Shown in pieces: positions 7,141-12,406 of a stretch of 12,820 bases of DNA (positions are counted from its first letter, which is position 1; every line of letters starts with the position of its first letter). The DNA lies in contig JBIOWF010000319.1 of assembly GCA_044868295.1 (NCBI GenBank), positions 1 through 12,820 of the forward strand. Direction: 5' to 3'. A program made the translations under genes and the position numbers. This DNA comes from JBIOWF01 sp044868295. GTDB taxonomy: Bacteria > Actinomycetota > Actinomycetes > Streptosporangiales > Streptosporangiaceae. The notes under the pieces were generated by a model. That model saw nothing but the letters and a program-made list of their open reading frames with translations, was not told the DNA's origin and did not search any database.

Positions 7141-7838
7141 CGGACGGCAGCGCGCGACCCAAGGCTCGCGATCTCAACCAGGTGATCCGGTACACGATGT
7201 GGTCGGTCTTCCGGCTGCGCGACCAGTTGCCGCCCAATCGTGAGGGTGTCGCCGACGAGGTCGGCGATCTGCTGGCCCAGTCGGCGGAGAAGGACGTCAC
7301 CACCCGCGGCTGCTACGACGTCTCCGGCTTCCGCGCCGACGCGGACTACATGTTCTGGTGGCACGCGCCGACGCCCGAGGACCTGCAGGAGACCTACTCC
7401 CGCTTCCGCCGTACGGCCCTCGGCCGCGCCAGCGAGCCGGTCTGGTCGGCGATGGCGCTGCACCGGCCGGCCGAGTTCAACAAGTCACACGTCCCGGCCT
7501 TCCTGGCCGACGAGGAGCCGAAGGGGTTCGTCTGCGTCTATCCCTTCGTGCGGTCCCTGGAGTGGTATCTGCTGGAGGACTCCGAGCGCCGGGCCATGCT
7601 CGCCGAGCACGGGAAGATGGCCCGTGACTACCCCGACGTGCGCTCGAACACGGTCGCCTGCTTCGCGCTGAACGACTTCGAGTGGATGCTGGCGTTCGAG
7701 GCCGACGAGCTGCACCGCATCGTCGATCTAATGCGCCACCTGCGCGGAGCCGAGGCACGGCGGCACACGAGGATCGAGATCCCGTTCTACACGGGCACCC
7801 GCAAGCCGGTCAGCGAGCTCGTCGCCACACTGCCCTGA
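7137..7838 (+). CDS. hemQ: Coproheme decarboxylase HemQ/ChdC
   Basis: Uses peroxide to decarboxylate two propionates of iron-coproporphyrin III, forming heme b as the last step of the coproporphyrin pathway. It belongs to the chlorite dismutase-like superfamily and acts as a pentamer in the cytosol. The 233-residue protein has the key residues: Tyr135 in VYPFVRSLEWYLL (radical-forming), His158 in MLAEHGKMARDYP (proximal heme ligand), and His118 in EFNKSHVPAFLAD. As I recall, these three are also the numbers used for the Corynebacterium diphtheriae enzyme, where a distal histidine is the actinobacterial hallmark; Firmicutes lack it. The start overlaps the hemG stop by 4 bases and has no strong ribosome-binding site, which fits coupling. 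The ferrochelatase gene (cpfC/hemH) is not in the window. Confidence 0.96.
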   Translation: MTDGSARPKARDLNQVIRYTMWSVFRLRDQLPPNREGVADEVGDLLAQSAEKDVTTRGCYDVSGFRADADYMFWWHAPTPEDLQETYSRFRRTALGRASEPVWSAMALHRPAEFNKSHVPAFLADEEPKGFVCVYPFVRSLEWYLLEDSERRAMLAEHGKMARDYPDVRSNTVACFALNDFEWMLAFEADELHRIVDLMRHLRGAEARRHTRIEIPFYTGTRKPVSELVATLP

Positions 7839-7870
7839 CCAGCCGGCGAAGGCGTGCGGCCCTATGCGAG

Positions 7871-7939
7871 ATGTCGGAAATGGGCCGCATTGCCCGTAAT
7901 CTCATGTCAACTTCTGAGATCGCCGATATGATCTCGTGA
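7871..7939 (+). CDS. Possible 22-residue small ORF after hemQ
   Basis: ATG 7871 opens a 22-codon frame ending at TGA 7937, reading MSEMGRIARN then LMSTSEIADMIS. Its base composition is clearly lower in GC than the flanks and the residue mix looks plausible for a helix. There is no good Shine-Dalgarno sequence, and the frame overlaps a candidate promoter and inverted repeat. It could equally be regulatory DNA that happens to stay open. Confidence 0.15.
   Translation: MSEMGRIARNLMSTSEIADMIS
7916..7935. promoter_or_regulatory. Candidate promoter with overlapping inverted repeat
   Basis: TATGAT at 7927-7932 is a near-perfect -10 hexamer, 52 bases before the GTG of the next gene. It overlaps an inverted repeat, GAGATC (7916-7921) and GATCTC (7930-7935), so a dimeric regulator bound there would cover the -10. 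The -35 is poor: TGTCAA at 7905-7910 with a 16-base spacer is the best I see. Confidence 0.35.
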
Positions 7940-7984
7940 CCTTTGCCATACTCGAACGAAATCTCCACATCGTTGTGAGGCAAG

Positions 7985-8557
7985 GTGGCCACGGGGATGG
8001 CACGTTCCAGAGGGCGCCGTCGGAAAGGGCGGGCCAGGTCGCGGGTTCTCGAGGTGTCCATCGGGGTCGCGGCGCTCGCGCTCGCGGGCCTCGCCGTCGC
8101 CCGGCCGCTGCTCCAGGACGGCGGGCGTCCCCAGGTCGGTACGGTTGCCGCCCCCGCGGCGCCGCCCGCTCCCGCCGGCGACCTCACCGTGGCAAGCGTC
8201 GACGGCGCCCCGTCGAAAGCGGAGACCAGAGCCTCCGGGCCGTCGAAGTACACGGACACGAGGGCGGTGGCCTACTTCACGGGCCGGTGGAAGGACGCCA
8301 CGACCGAGCGGGTCAGCGACATCCGCACGGCCGGGCGATACCTGCGCATCTACACCGACCTGCCGGAGGACGCGGACAACTCCAGAGCGGCCATCACGCT
8401 GTGCAAGCGGGGCCTGGAGTACCTCGCCGAGCTGGGAGAGCCCTACCCTGTCGTGTTCGTCCACGCCGAGTTCGGTGAGAACGGCAACCCCGTCCTGGCC
8501 AACATCCTCGGCCCCGACGACACCGACTGCCGAGTCAGCCATCCCCACCCCGGTTGA
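7985..8557 (+). CDS. Membrane-anchored protein of unknown function
   Basis: A 190-residue protein I do not recognise. The first 20 residues are strongly basic (SRGRRRKGRARSR), followed by one hydrophobic helix at about 21-40 (VLEVSIGVAALALAGLAVAR). The basic head should stay inside, leaving the rest outside the membrane. A linker rich in Ala, Pro and Gly reaches to about 90. The compact C-terminal region (about 90-184) includes DIRTAGRYLRIYTDLPEDADN, GLEYLAELGEPYPVVFVHAEF and GNPVLANILGPDDTDC. It has two cysteines, 140 and 182, which could pair outside the cell. GTG 7985 has GAGG four bases upstream; ATG 7997 is an alternative that keeps the same topology. It follows hemQ by 146 bases but probably has its own promoter. 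Confidence 0.75.
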   Translation: MATGMARSRGRRRKGRARSRVLEVSIGVAALALAGLAVARPLLQDGGRPQVGTVAAPAAPPAPAGDLTVASVDGAPSKAETRASGPSKYTDTRAVAYFTGRWKDATTERVSDIRTAGRYLRIYTDLPEDADNSRAAITLCKRGLEYLAELGEPYPVVFVHAEFGENGNPVLANILGPDDTDCRVSHPHPG

Positions 8558-8608
8558 TCGATCCAGGGATGGCACCGCGCTAACCTCGTCGCCGGGTCGG
8601 CATGTCGT

Positions 8609-8920
8609 TCACGGGCGCCATTCCTCGCTGTAGTCGGGATGCTGGTCGTAGACACTCGCTCGCAACTTGATCGCGGTCAAGAACCCCTGAAGCTCACCCA
8701 CCGGCGATTCCGCATGCTTGGAGTACCAGGCGAGAGCCTCCTTGTTCAGGGCGACCAGGCGACGATCAGCGTCGATATCACGTTGTGCCTGTTCGATCAG
8801 CTCCGTGATCCACTGGTCTCGGGGGCTGCCGGATGACGGCTCGAAGCGGGCGACGTCCCTGCCGAGGTTCCTCGCTCGCTCATCCAGTCGGGCCTTGAAA
8901 AAGGCGAGCAGTTCATCCAT
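8609..8920 (-). CDS. Small DUF6221-like protein
   Basis: A 103-residue, mostly helical soluble protein. It begins MDELLAFFKARLDERARN and ends YDQHPDYSEEWRP. The head (an Asp-Glu-rich opening helix with LxxRLDE) and the tail (HPDYxxEW) match small actinomycete proteins grouped as DUF6221, whose function is unknown. The middle (QWITELIEQAQRDIDADRRLVALNKEAL) is less like the usual members and forms a long amphipathic helix. There are no membrane segments and no cysteines. The start at 8920 is well supported by GGAGGAG six bases upstream, and an in-frame stop a few codons before the ATG rules out extension. It converges with the preceding plus-strand gene. The family assignment comes from memory of its termini. 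Confidence 0.72.
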   Translation of the reverse strand: MDELLAFFKARLDERARNLGRDVARFEPSSGSPRDQWITELIEQAQRDIDADRRLVALNKEALAWYSKHAESPVGELQGFLTAIKLRASVYDQHPDYSEEWRP

Positions 8921-9064
8921 CTGAGCTCCTCCGGGTGTTCAGCGCACGGCACCTCTTCCCACTCTTCCAGCAGGTCGTCGATGCTGGCAGGAGATCGTCA
9001 GGGTCACGGGCGGTGCTCACCGGCGCGTGTGGCCCGAATACGTGCCGGTGCTCAAGCGTGAGAC
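8921..9064. other. Gap between msrB and the DUF6221-like gene
   Basis: It holds the DUF6221-like gene's Shine-Dalgarno (near 8930) and the probable msrB terminator at 9018-9050. On the minus strand about 8922-8990 also reads as an acidic frame (DDLLEEWEEVPCAEHPEEL) with an upstream stop and no ATG or early GTG. It may be a gene remnant. Confidence 0.35.
9018..9050 (-). terminator. Probable terminator of msrB
   Basis: CACCGGC (9018-9024) pairs exactly with GCCGGTG (9044-9050). The stem can extend inward to 13 pairs with two imperfect positions, leaving a 7-base loop. It begins 15 bases beyond the msrB stop. On the minus-strand transcript the two imperfect positions are A-C mismatches, so the outer 7 pairs carry most of the stability. 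There is no T tract. Confidence 0.45.
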
Positions 9065-9466
9065 CTACTCAGCGGGGTGCAGGGTGAGGGAGACGGAGTT
9101 GATGCAGTAGCGGTCGTCGGTCGGCGTGGGGTAGCCCTCGCCGTGGAACACGTGGCCGAGGTGGGAGTCGCAGGCCGCGCAGCGGACCTCCACGCGCGTC
9201 ATGCCGAGAGAGCGGTCTTCGATGAGGGTCACCGCCTCCGACTTCGACGGCTCGAAGAACGACGGCCAGCCGCAGTGCGAGTCGAACTTCGACTCCGACC
9301 GGAACAGCTCCGCTCCGCAGGCTCGGCAGGAGTAGATCCCGATTGTCTTCGTGTCGACGTACTCGCCGGTGAAGGGGCGTTCCGTGCCTGCCTGGCGCAG
9401 CACGCGGAACTCCTCGGGCGACAGCTGGACGCGCCACTCGGCGTCGCTCTTGACCACCTTGTCCAT
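9065..9466 (-). CDS. msrB: Peptide-methionine (R)-S-oxide reductase
   Basis: Reduces the R form of methionine sulfoxide in oxidised proteins, regenerated by thioredoxin; cytosolic. The 133-residue protein is a complete single-domain MsrB. It has the two zinc-binding CxxC pairs (CRAC, Cys47/50; CAAC, Cys96/99), the HCGWPSFF motif (Cys65), GHVFHGEGYPTPTDDRYC and the catalytic Cys121 in RYCINSVSL. The N-terminus is typical (VVKSDAEWRVQLSPEEFRVLR). GTG 9472 would add two residues, but ATG 9466 is preferred because a TAGGCT -10 hexamer ends 7 bases before it, which suggests leaderless transcription. No msrA lies nearby. Its own promoter and a following hairpin mark it as a single-gene unit. Confidence 0.96.
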   Translation of the reverse strand: MDKVVKSDAEWRVQLSPEEFRVLRQAGTERPFTGEYVDTKTIGIYSCRACGAELFRSESKFDSHCGWPSFFEPSKSEAVTLIEDRSLGMTRVEVRCAACDSHLGHVFHGEGYPTPTDDRYCINSVSLTLHPAE

Positions 9467-9473
9467 GTTCACC

Positions 9474-9479
9474 AGCCTA
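9474..9479 (-). promoter_or_regulatory. Candidate -10 element for msrB
   Basis: On the minus strand TAGGCT lies 7 bases before ATG 9466 and matches TANNNT. It overlaps the place a Shine-Dalgarno would occupy for GTG 9472, so the leaderless ATG start is the simpler reading. I see no convincing -35. Confidence 0.45.
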
Positions 9480-9656
9480 TTTCTCGGCAGCTTCGCGAGC
9501 GGTTCGCGTAGTCACTCCGTAAGAACTACCTCAGGGTGCGACACCTTCCCGCAAGAGTCTTTCGCGAGGAAGCATCCTTACGGGGCTGTTTTGGCGTCTC
9601 TATATACGTGGGGGGCTGATCGCCCACCACCGAGGGTGAGATCACTCGTCCGGCCG

Positions 9657-9699
9657 TCACGGCGGCGAAGGGCCCGACCCGTGCTGGGCACCGCCGTGA
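9657..9699. repeat. Compound hairpin
   Basis: TCACGGCGG (9657-9665) is an exact inverted copy of CCGCCGTGA (9691-9699). Inside the 25-base interval GCCC (9672-9675) can pair with GGGC (9686-9689), giving a stem, internal loop and second stem. It may be a terminator for something entering the gap, a structured RNA, or chance in GC-rich DNA. Confidence 0.35.
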
Positions 9700-9734
9700 T
9701 AGATGCTGTTTCGAGTGGTCCGTCGGGTCCGTCC

Positions 9735-9746
9735 CGTTCGCGAACG
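9735..9746. promoter_or_regulatory. 12-bp palindrome, possible protein-binding site
   Basis: CGTTCGCGAACG is a perfect 12-bp palindrome 141 bases upstream of the polymerase start. Its core TTCGCGA recurs three more times in the same gap, once as palindromic TTCGCGAA (9775-9782). The repeated core suggests a regulator site; no named box is claimed. Confidence 0.35.
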
Positions 9747-9873
9747 CAGTGAGCGGACACACGCGCCTGCGGGATTCGCGAAGCGAGCTCCGAGCCGCCG
9801 CAAGGCAAGGAGCTCGTGTGAGCTCCCGGTTCGGCCGCCGTTGGCAGCCCGGGACGGACCTGCCCACCCTGGG

Positions 9874-9879
9874 TAGGGT
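9874..9879 (+). promoter_or_regulatory. Candidate -10 element for the LigD-type polymerase
   Basis: TAGGGT ends 7 bases before ATG 9887 and matches TANNNT. GGGACG (9851-9856) at a 17-base spacing shares the GAC core of the -35 consensus. There is no Shine-Dalgarno, so the transcript is probably leaderless. Confidence 0.5.
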
Positions 9880-9886
9880 CGGAATC

Positions 9887-10879
9887 ATGGCTTCGCCGTA
9901 TATAGAAATCGAGGTCGGGGGCCGGACGATCAAGGTCAGCAACCCCGGCAAGATCTACTTCCCCGCGATCGGGGCCACCAAGCGTGAGCTGGTGGAGTAC
10001 TACGTGAGCGTCGGCGAGGGCGCGCTCCGGGCGGTCCACGAGCGCCCCACCTACCTCAAGCGGCACCCTGACGGCGTCGAAAACGAGGCGATCTACCAGA
10101 AGCGGCTGCCCAGGCACCCGGACTGGATCGAGACCGTCACGGTGCGGTTCCCCAGCGGGCGGACGGCCGACGCCCTCTGCCCGACGGAGATCGCCGCCCT
10201 CGCGTGGTGCGCCAACCTGGGCACGATCGACTTCCATCCGTGGCACGCGCGCAGGTCCGACCTGGAGCATCCGGACGAGTTGCGCATCGACGTGGACCCG
10301 CAGCCGGGCACCGGTTTCGAGCAGGCCCGCGAGGTCGCTTTCGTCGCCAGGGAGATCCTCGACGAGCTCGGCATCGCCGGTTTCCCCAAGACCTCGGGCA
10401 ATCGGGGCATCCACGTCAACGTGCGCATCCAGCCCCGCTGGACGTTCACGGACGTACGGCATGCCGCCATCGCCTTCGCCCGTGAGGTGGAGCGGCGTCT
10501 TCCCGGTCTGGCCACCAGCGCGTGGTGGAAGGAGGAGCGCGGAGAGAAGGTCTTCATCGATTACAACCAGAACGCGCATGACCGGACGGTGGCCGGCGCC
10601 TACTCCGTGCGCGCCAGACCCGACGCCACGGTCTCGGCGCCGGTGACCTGGGCGGAGCTGGCAGACTGCGACCCGCGTGACTTCGACGTCAGGACGATGC
10701 CGGAGCGGTTCGCCCGGCTCGGCGACGTGCACAAGGCCATCGACGACGAGGCGTTCGACATCGGCACGCTGCTCGAATGGTATGAGAAGGACGAGCGCGG
10801 CGATCTCCCATACCCGCCCAACTATCCCAAGATGCCCGGCGAGCCCAAACGCGTCCAGCCGTCCAAAGCACGCGACTAG
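9887..10879 (+). CDS. ligD: Standalone LigD-type polymerase/primase domain protein
   Basis: A 330-residue member of the archaeo-eukaryotic primase superfamily, equal to the polymerase domain of bacterial LigD. Such enzymes add ribonucleotides or deoxynucleotides at double-strand break ends and gaps. The N-terminal NPGKIYFPAIGATKRELVEYY is the family's opening. The catalytic Asp pair is in LRIDVDP (Asp135, Asp137), the nucleotide-binding motif is SGNRGIHV (170-177), and the third acid is Asp225 in VFIDYNQN. No ligase or phosphoesterase domain is attached, and no ku or ligase gene is in the window, so it resembles the stand-alone PolD-type proteins of mycobacteria. ATG 9887 is chosen because the family sequence starts there and a -10 hexamer precedes it; the frame is open to 9749 without added domain. 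A role in end joining or base-excision repair is inferred from family. Confidence 0.92.
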   Translation: MASPYIEIEVGGRTIKVSNPGKIYFPAIGATKRELVEYYVSVGEGALRAVHERPTYLKRHPDGVENEAIYQKRLPRHPDWIETVTVRFPSGRTADALCPTEIAALAWCANLGTIDFHPWHARRSDLEHPDELRIDVDPQPGTGFEQAREVAFVAREILDELGIAGFPKTSGNRGIHVNVRIQPRWTFTDVRHAAIAFAREVERRLPGLATSAWWKEERGEKVFIDYNQNAHDRTVAGAYSVRARPDATVSAPVTWAELADCDPRDFDVRTMPERFARLGDVHKAIDDEAFDIGTLLEWYEKDERGDLPYPPNYPKMPGEPKRVQPSKARD

Positions 10880-10966
10880 CGAAGAACCCTGGCCTGCCGG
10901 AAGGGGGGAGGCGACCCGGTTCGGGCACGTCGCGTCGGCGGGTCTGGGGTGAGGATTAAATATTAG

Positions 10967-10976
10967 CGACCGGTCG
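10967..10976. promoter_or_regulatory. Probable TetR operator
   Basis: CGACCGGTCG is a perfect 10-bp palindrome followed by GTC, so GACCGGTC is followed by an overlapping GGTC half. GACCGGTCGGTC-like sequences are common TetR/AcrR operators in actinobacteria. It lies 26 bases before the tetR start and covers the expected -35 region of the promoter with -10 at 10991, in an A+T-rich island (ATTAAATATTAG before it). This predicts self-repression. Confidence 0.65.
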
Positions 10977-10990
10977 GTCATATTGTTTGG

Positions 10991-10996
10991 TAGGGT
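10991..10996 (+). promoter_or_regulatory. Candidate -10 element for tetR-thioesterase operon
   Basis: TAGGGT ends 6 bases before GTG 11003, identical to the hexamer before the LigD-type polymerase. No Shine-Dalgarno fits the GTG at normal spacing, so the transcript is probably leaderless. Confidence 0.55.
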
Positions 10997-11002
10997 TTGG
11001 GG

Positions 11003-11632
11003 GTGATCGACGGACGGCTTCAGCGCGGGGAGCGGACCCGGCGGGCGGTGCTTGATACAGCTGTCTCGCTGGCCTCGGTGGAGGGTCTGGAGGGTCTTTC
11101 GCTCGCCAGGGTCGCCGAGGCCCAGGGCGTGAGCAAGTCCGGACTGTTCGCCCACTGGCCGGACAAGCAGCGGCTCCAGCTCGCGATCGTGGAGCACGCC
11201 CGTCGGCAGTGGATCGAGCGGATCGTGGAGCCCGCGCTGCGCGAGCCGAGGGGCGTGCGCCGGCTCTGGGCCCTGCACGTGTGGCGGCTGGCCTTCTACG
11301 AGGCGGGAGTGTTGCCCGGGGGCTGCTTCTTCGCCGCCGTCGGCGCGGAGTTCGCCGACCGCCCGGGGCCGGTCGGCGACGCGATCGCCCAGGCCAACGA
11401 TCAGTGGATGGACCTGCTCGCCTGGAACGTCATTCAGGCCGTTGAACGCGGAGAGCTGCCACGGGGCACCGACGCGGGCCAACTCGCGTTCGAAATCCAG
11501 GCGCTCGGCGAGGCCGTGGTCGTCCACACGCACCTGCTCCGCCGAGGGCGCTCCTACGAATACGCGAGACGTGCCGTGCTCGACCGGCTCCGTGCTCTCG
11601 CAACCGACCCCAGCATCCTCCCGGAGGCCTGA
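11003..11632 (+). CDS. TetR/AcrR family transcriptional regulator
   Basis: A 209-residue ligand-responsive repressor. The N-terminal helix-turn-helix domain spans about residues 8-55: RTRRAVLDTAVSLASVEGLEG, then LSLARVAEAQGVSKSGLFAHW with the recognition helix at SKSGLFAHW, then PDKQRLQLAI. The C-terminal sensor domain includes PGGCFFAAVGAEFADRPGPVGDAI, a motif of one TetR C-terminal subfamily, and ends DRLRALATD. The ligand is not predictable. GTG 11003 is chosen because the TetR N-terminus starts a few residues later and the -10 hexamer ends 6 bases before; TTG 10997 would add two residues. The next gene starts one base after its stop, so both share a transcript. The operator ahead of the gene suggests the pair is repressed until an acyl or aromatic ligand binds, which is inferred from the partner enzyme. 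Confidence 0.92.
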   Translation: MIDGRLQRGERTRRAVLDTAVSLASVEGLEGLSLARVAEAQGVSKSGLFAHWPDKQRLQLAIVEHARRQWIERIVEPALREPRGVRRLWALHVWRLAFYEAGVLPGGCFFAAVGAEFADRPGPVGDAIAQANDQWMDLLAWNVIQAVERGELPRGTDAGQLAFEIQALGEAVVVHTHLLRRGRSYEYARRAVLDRLRALATDPSILPEA

Positions 11633-11633
11633 C

Positions 11634-12074
11634 ATGACGACCGCTCTGCGGATCGGGCACATCCAGCCGGTCCAGATCCACTTCGAGGACCTCGACGCTA
11701 TGGGCGTCGTCCACAACGGCCGCTATGTCCTGCTGCTGGAGCGCGCGCTGTCGGCGTACTGGGCCGAGCGGGGCTGGCCGTTCGACCCCGCCCGCCCGCA
11801 TTTCGCCGACATCTTCTTCGTGGTGCGCGAGTTCGTCATCACTTACCACCTGCCCATCGCCACCGTGGGCGAGGTCGCCGTGCACTTCTGGGTCGAGCAC
11901 CTCGGCACCAGCAGCGCGGTGTACGGCTTCCGCGTCCTGTCCGGCGATCACTCCGTCGTCCACGCCGAAGGCCGTCGCGTCCAGGTGAAGCTGGATCCGG
12001 CGACGCTCCGGCCGAGCCCGATCGGCGATGCGGTGCGCGAGGCCATCGCCCCACTGCTGGGCACGCCTGCCTAG
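11634..12074 (+). CDS. Hotdog-fold acyl-CoA thioesterase (4HBT-like)
   Basis: A 146-residue single-hotdog thioesterase, expected to hydrolyse an acyl- or aryl-CoA in the cytosol. The signature is HFEDLDAMGVVHNGRYVLLLERA (positions 16-38), matching the F-x-D-x-D-x-x-G-x-V-x-x-x-x-Y pattern of the 4-hydroxybenzoyl-CoA thioesterase family; Asp21 is the likely catalytic acid and Glu36 lies on the central helix. The remaining strands (VVREFVITYHLPI, GEVAVHFWVEHLGTSS, GRRVQVKLD) complete the fold. The length is usual. ATG 11634 follows GGAGG by seven bases and begins one base after the tetR stop, so translation is well supported and coupled. The substrate is unknown; control by the adjacent TetR is likely. 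Confidence 0.92.
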   Translation: MTTALRIGHIQPVQIHFEDLDAMGVVHNGRYVLLLERALSAYWAERGWPFDPARPHFADIFFVVREFVITYHLPIATVGEVAVHFWVEHLGTSSAVYGFRVLSGDHSVVHAEGRRVQVKLDPATLRPSPIGDAVREAIAPLLGTPA

Positions 12075-12223
12075 TTCGGCTTCCCTCGCCGCATGGCCCG
12101 CGCTGTCAGGGGGTGGCGAAGAAGGCGCAGCGGCTCGTTCAACCTGTGTACTCGGCTCATCCAAGGGTTGTCCAAGGGGGATGAAGCCCCGTTTCGCCCA
12201 CGTTAATTACGGATAGTAGTTAC

Positions 12224-12238
12224 TCAGTCGCTGACTGA
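12224..12238. promoter_or_regulatory. Inverted repeat near the likely crystallin-like promoter
   Basis: TCAGTC (12224-12229) and GACTGA (12233-12238) are perfect mirror arms around GCT. It sits directly after the A+T-rich island, so it could be an operator near the transcription start or a small hairpin in the 5' leader. Confidence 0.35.
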
Positions 12239-12358
12239 TGGCGGGCGCTCGCCGAATATCCGGCCCAGCCGGCAAGGACCGCCACCGACCCGCCGGACCG
12301 TCGCCGTACCGCTCGCGACATCCGGACGAGGAAACCGACGATCCCGCACCCAGGCCCG

Positions 12359-12388
12359 CCACGACTGCGCCACGACTGCGCCACGACT
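12359..12388 (+). repeat. 11-base tandem repeat, 2.7 copies
   Basis: CCACGACTGCG occurs at 12359-12369 and 12370-12380, with a third partial copy, CCACGACT, at 12381-12388. It ends just before the Shine-Dalgarno of the next gene, so copy-number changes would alter the 5' leader but not the reading frame. Confidence 0.85.
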
Positions 12389-12406
12389 TCACGAAAGGAC
12401 GGGCAC

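Larger units (their letters stand above)
9480..9873. other. Palindrome-rich gap between msrB and the LigD-type polymerase
   Basis: About 390 bases with no gene I can support. TTCGCGA occurs four times (9492, 9561, 9737, 9775). There is a 12-bp perfect palindrome (9735-9746), a compound hairpin (9657-9699) and an 8-bp inverted repeat, CGAGCTCC/GGAGCTCG (9784-9816). An A+T-rich TCTATATACG sits near 9597. The frame upstream of the polymerase start is open to 9749 but matches no domain. Confidence 0.5.
12075..12406. other. Gap upstream of the crystallin-like gene
   Basis: A 332-base gene-free stretch. Just after the thioesterase, CTTC-CCT-CGCC (12080-12090) can pair imperfectly with GGCG-AA-GAAG (12115-12124), a weak terminator candidate. 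An A+T-rich island (CGTTAATTACGGATAGTAG, from 12201) probably holds the promoter of the next gene, although I cannot fix a -35 and -10 pair. An inverted repeat (12224-12238) and an 11-base tandem repeat (12359-12388) follow. Confidence 0.5.

Noticed and set aside
9597..9606. TATATA as a strong promoter
   Set aside because: No -35 at proper spacing and no gene starting nearby on either strand; the msrB and polymerase promoters are better placed elsewhere.
9749..9886. N-terminal extension of the LigD-type polymerase
   Set aside because: The 46 extra residues are Arg- and Ser-rich without domain, cross hairpins and the -10 hexamer, and family members start at about ATG 9887.
9578..11716. A 712-codon open frame on the minus strand
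   Set aside because: It lies antisense to the LigD-type polymerase and tetR, both with clear motifs, and its own translation is low-complexity with no domain. Long antisense frames are expected in such GC-rich DNA.
12161..12196. GGGG...CCCC pairing as a terminator
   Set aside because: The stem is only about four pairs and is too far from the thioesterase stop to be convincing.
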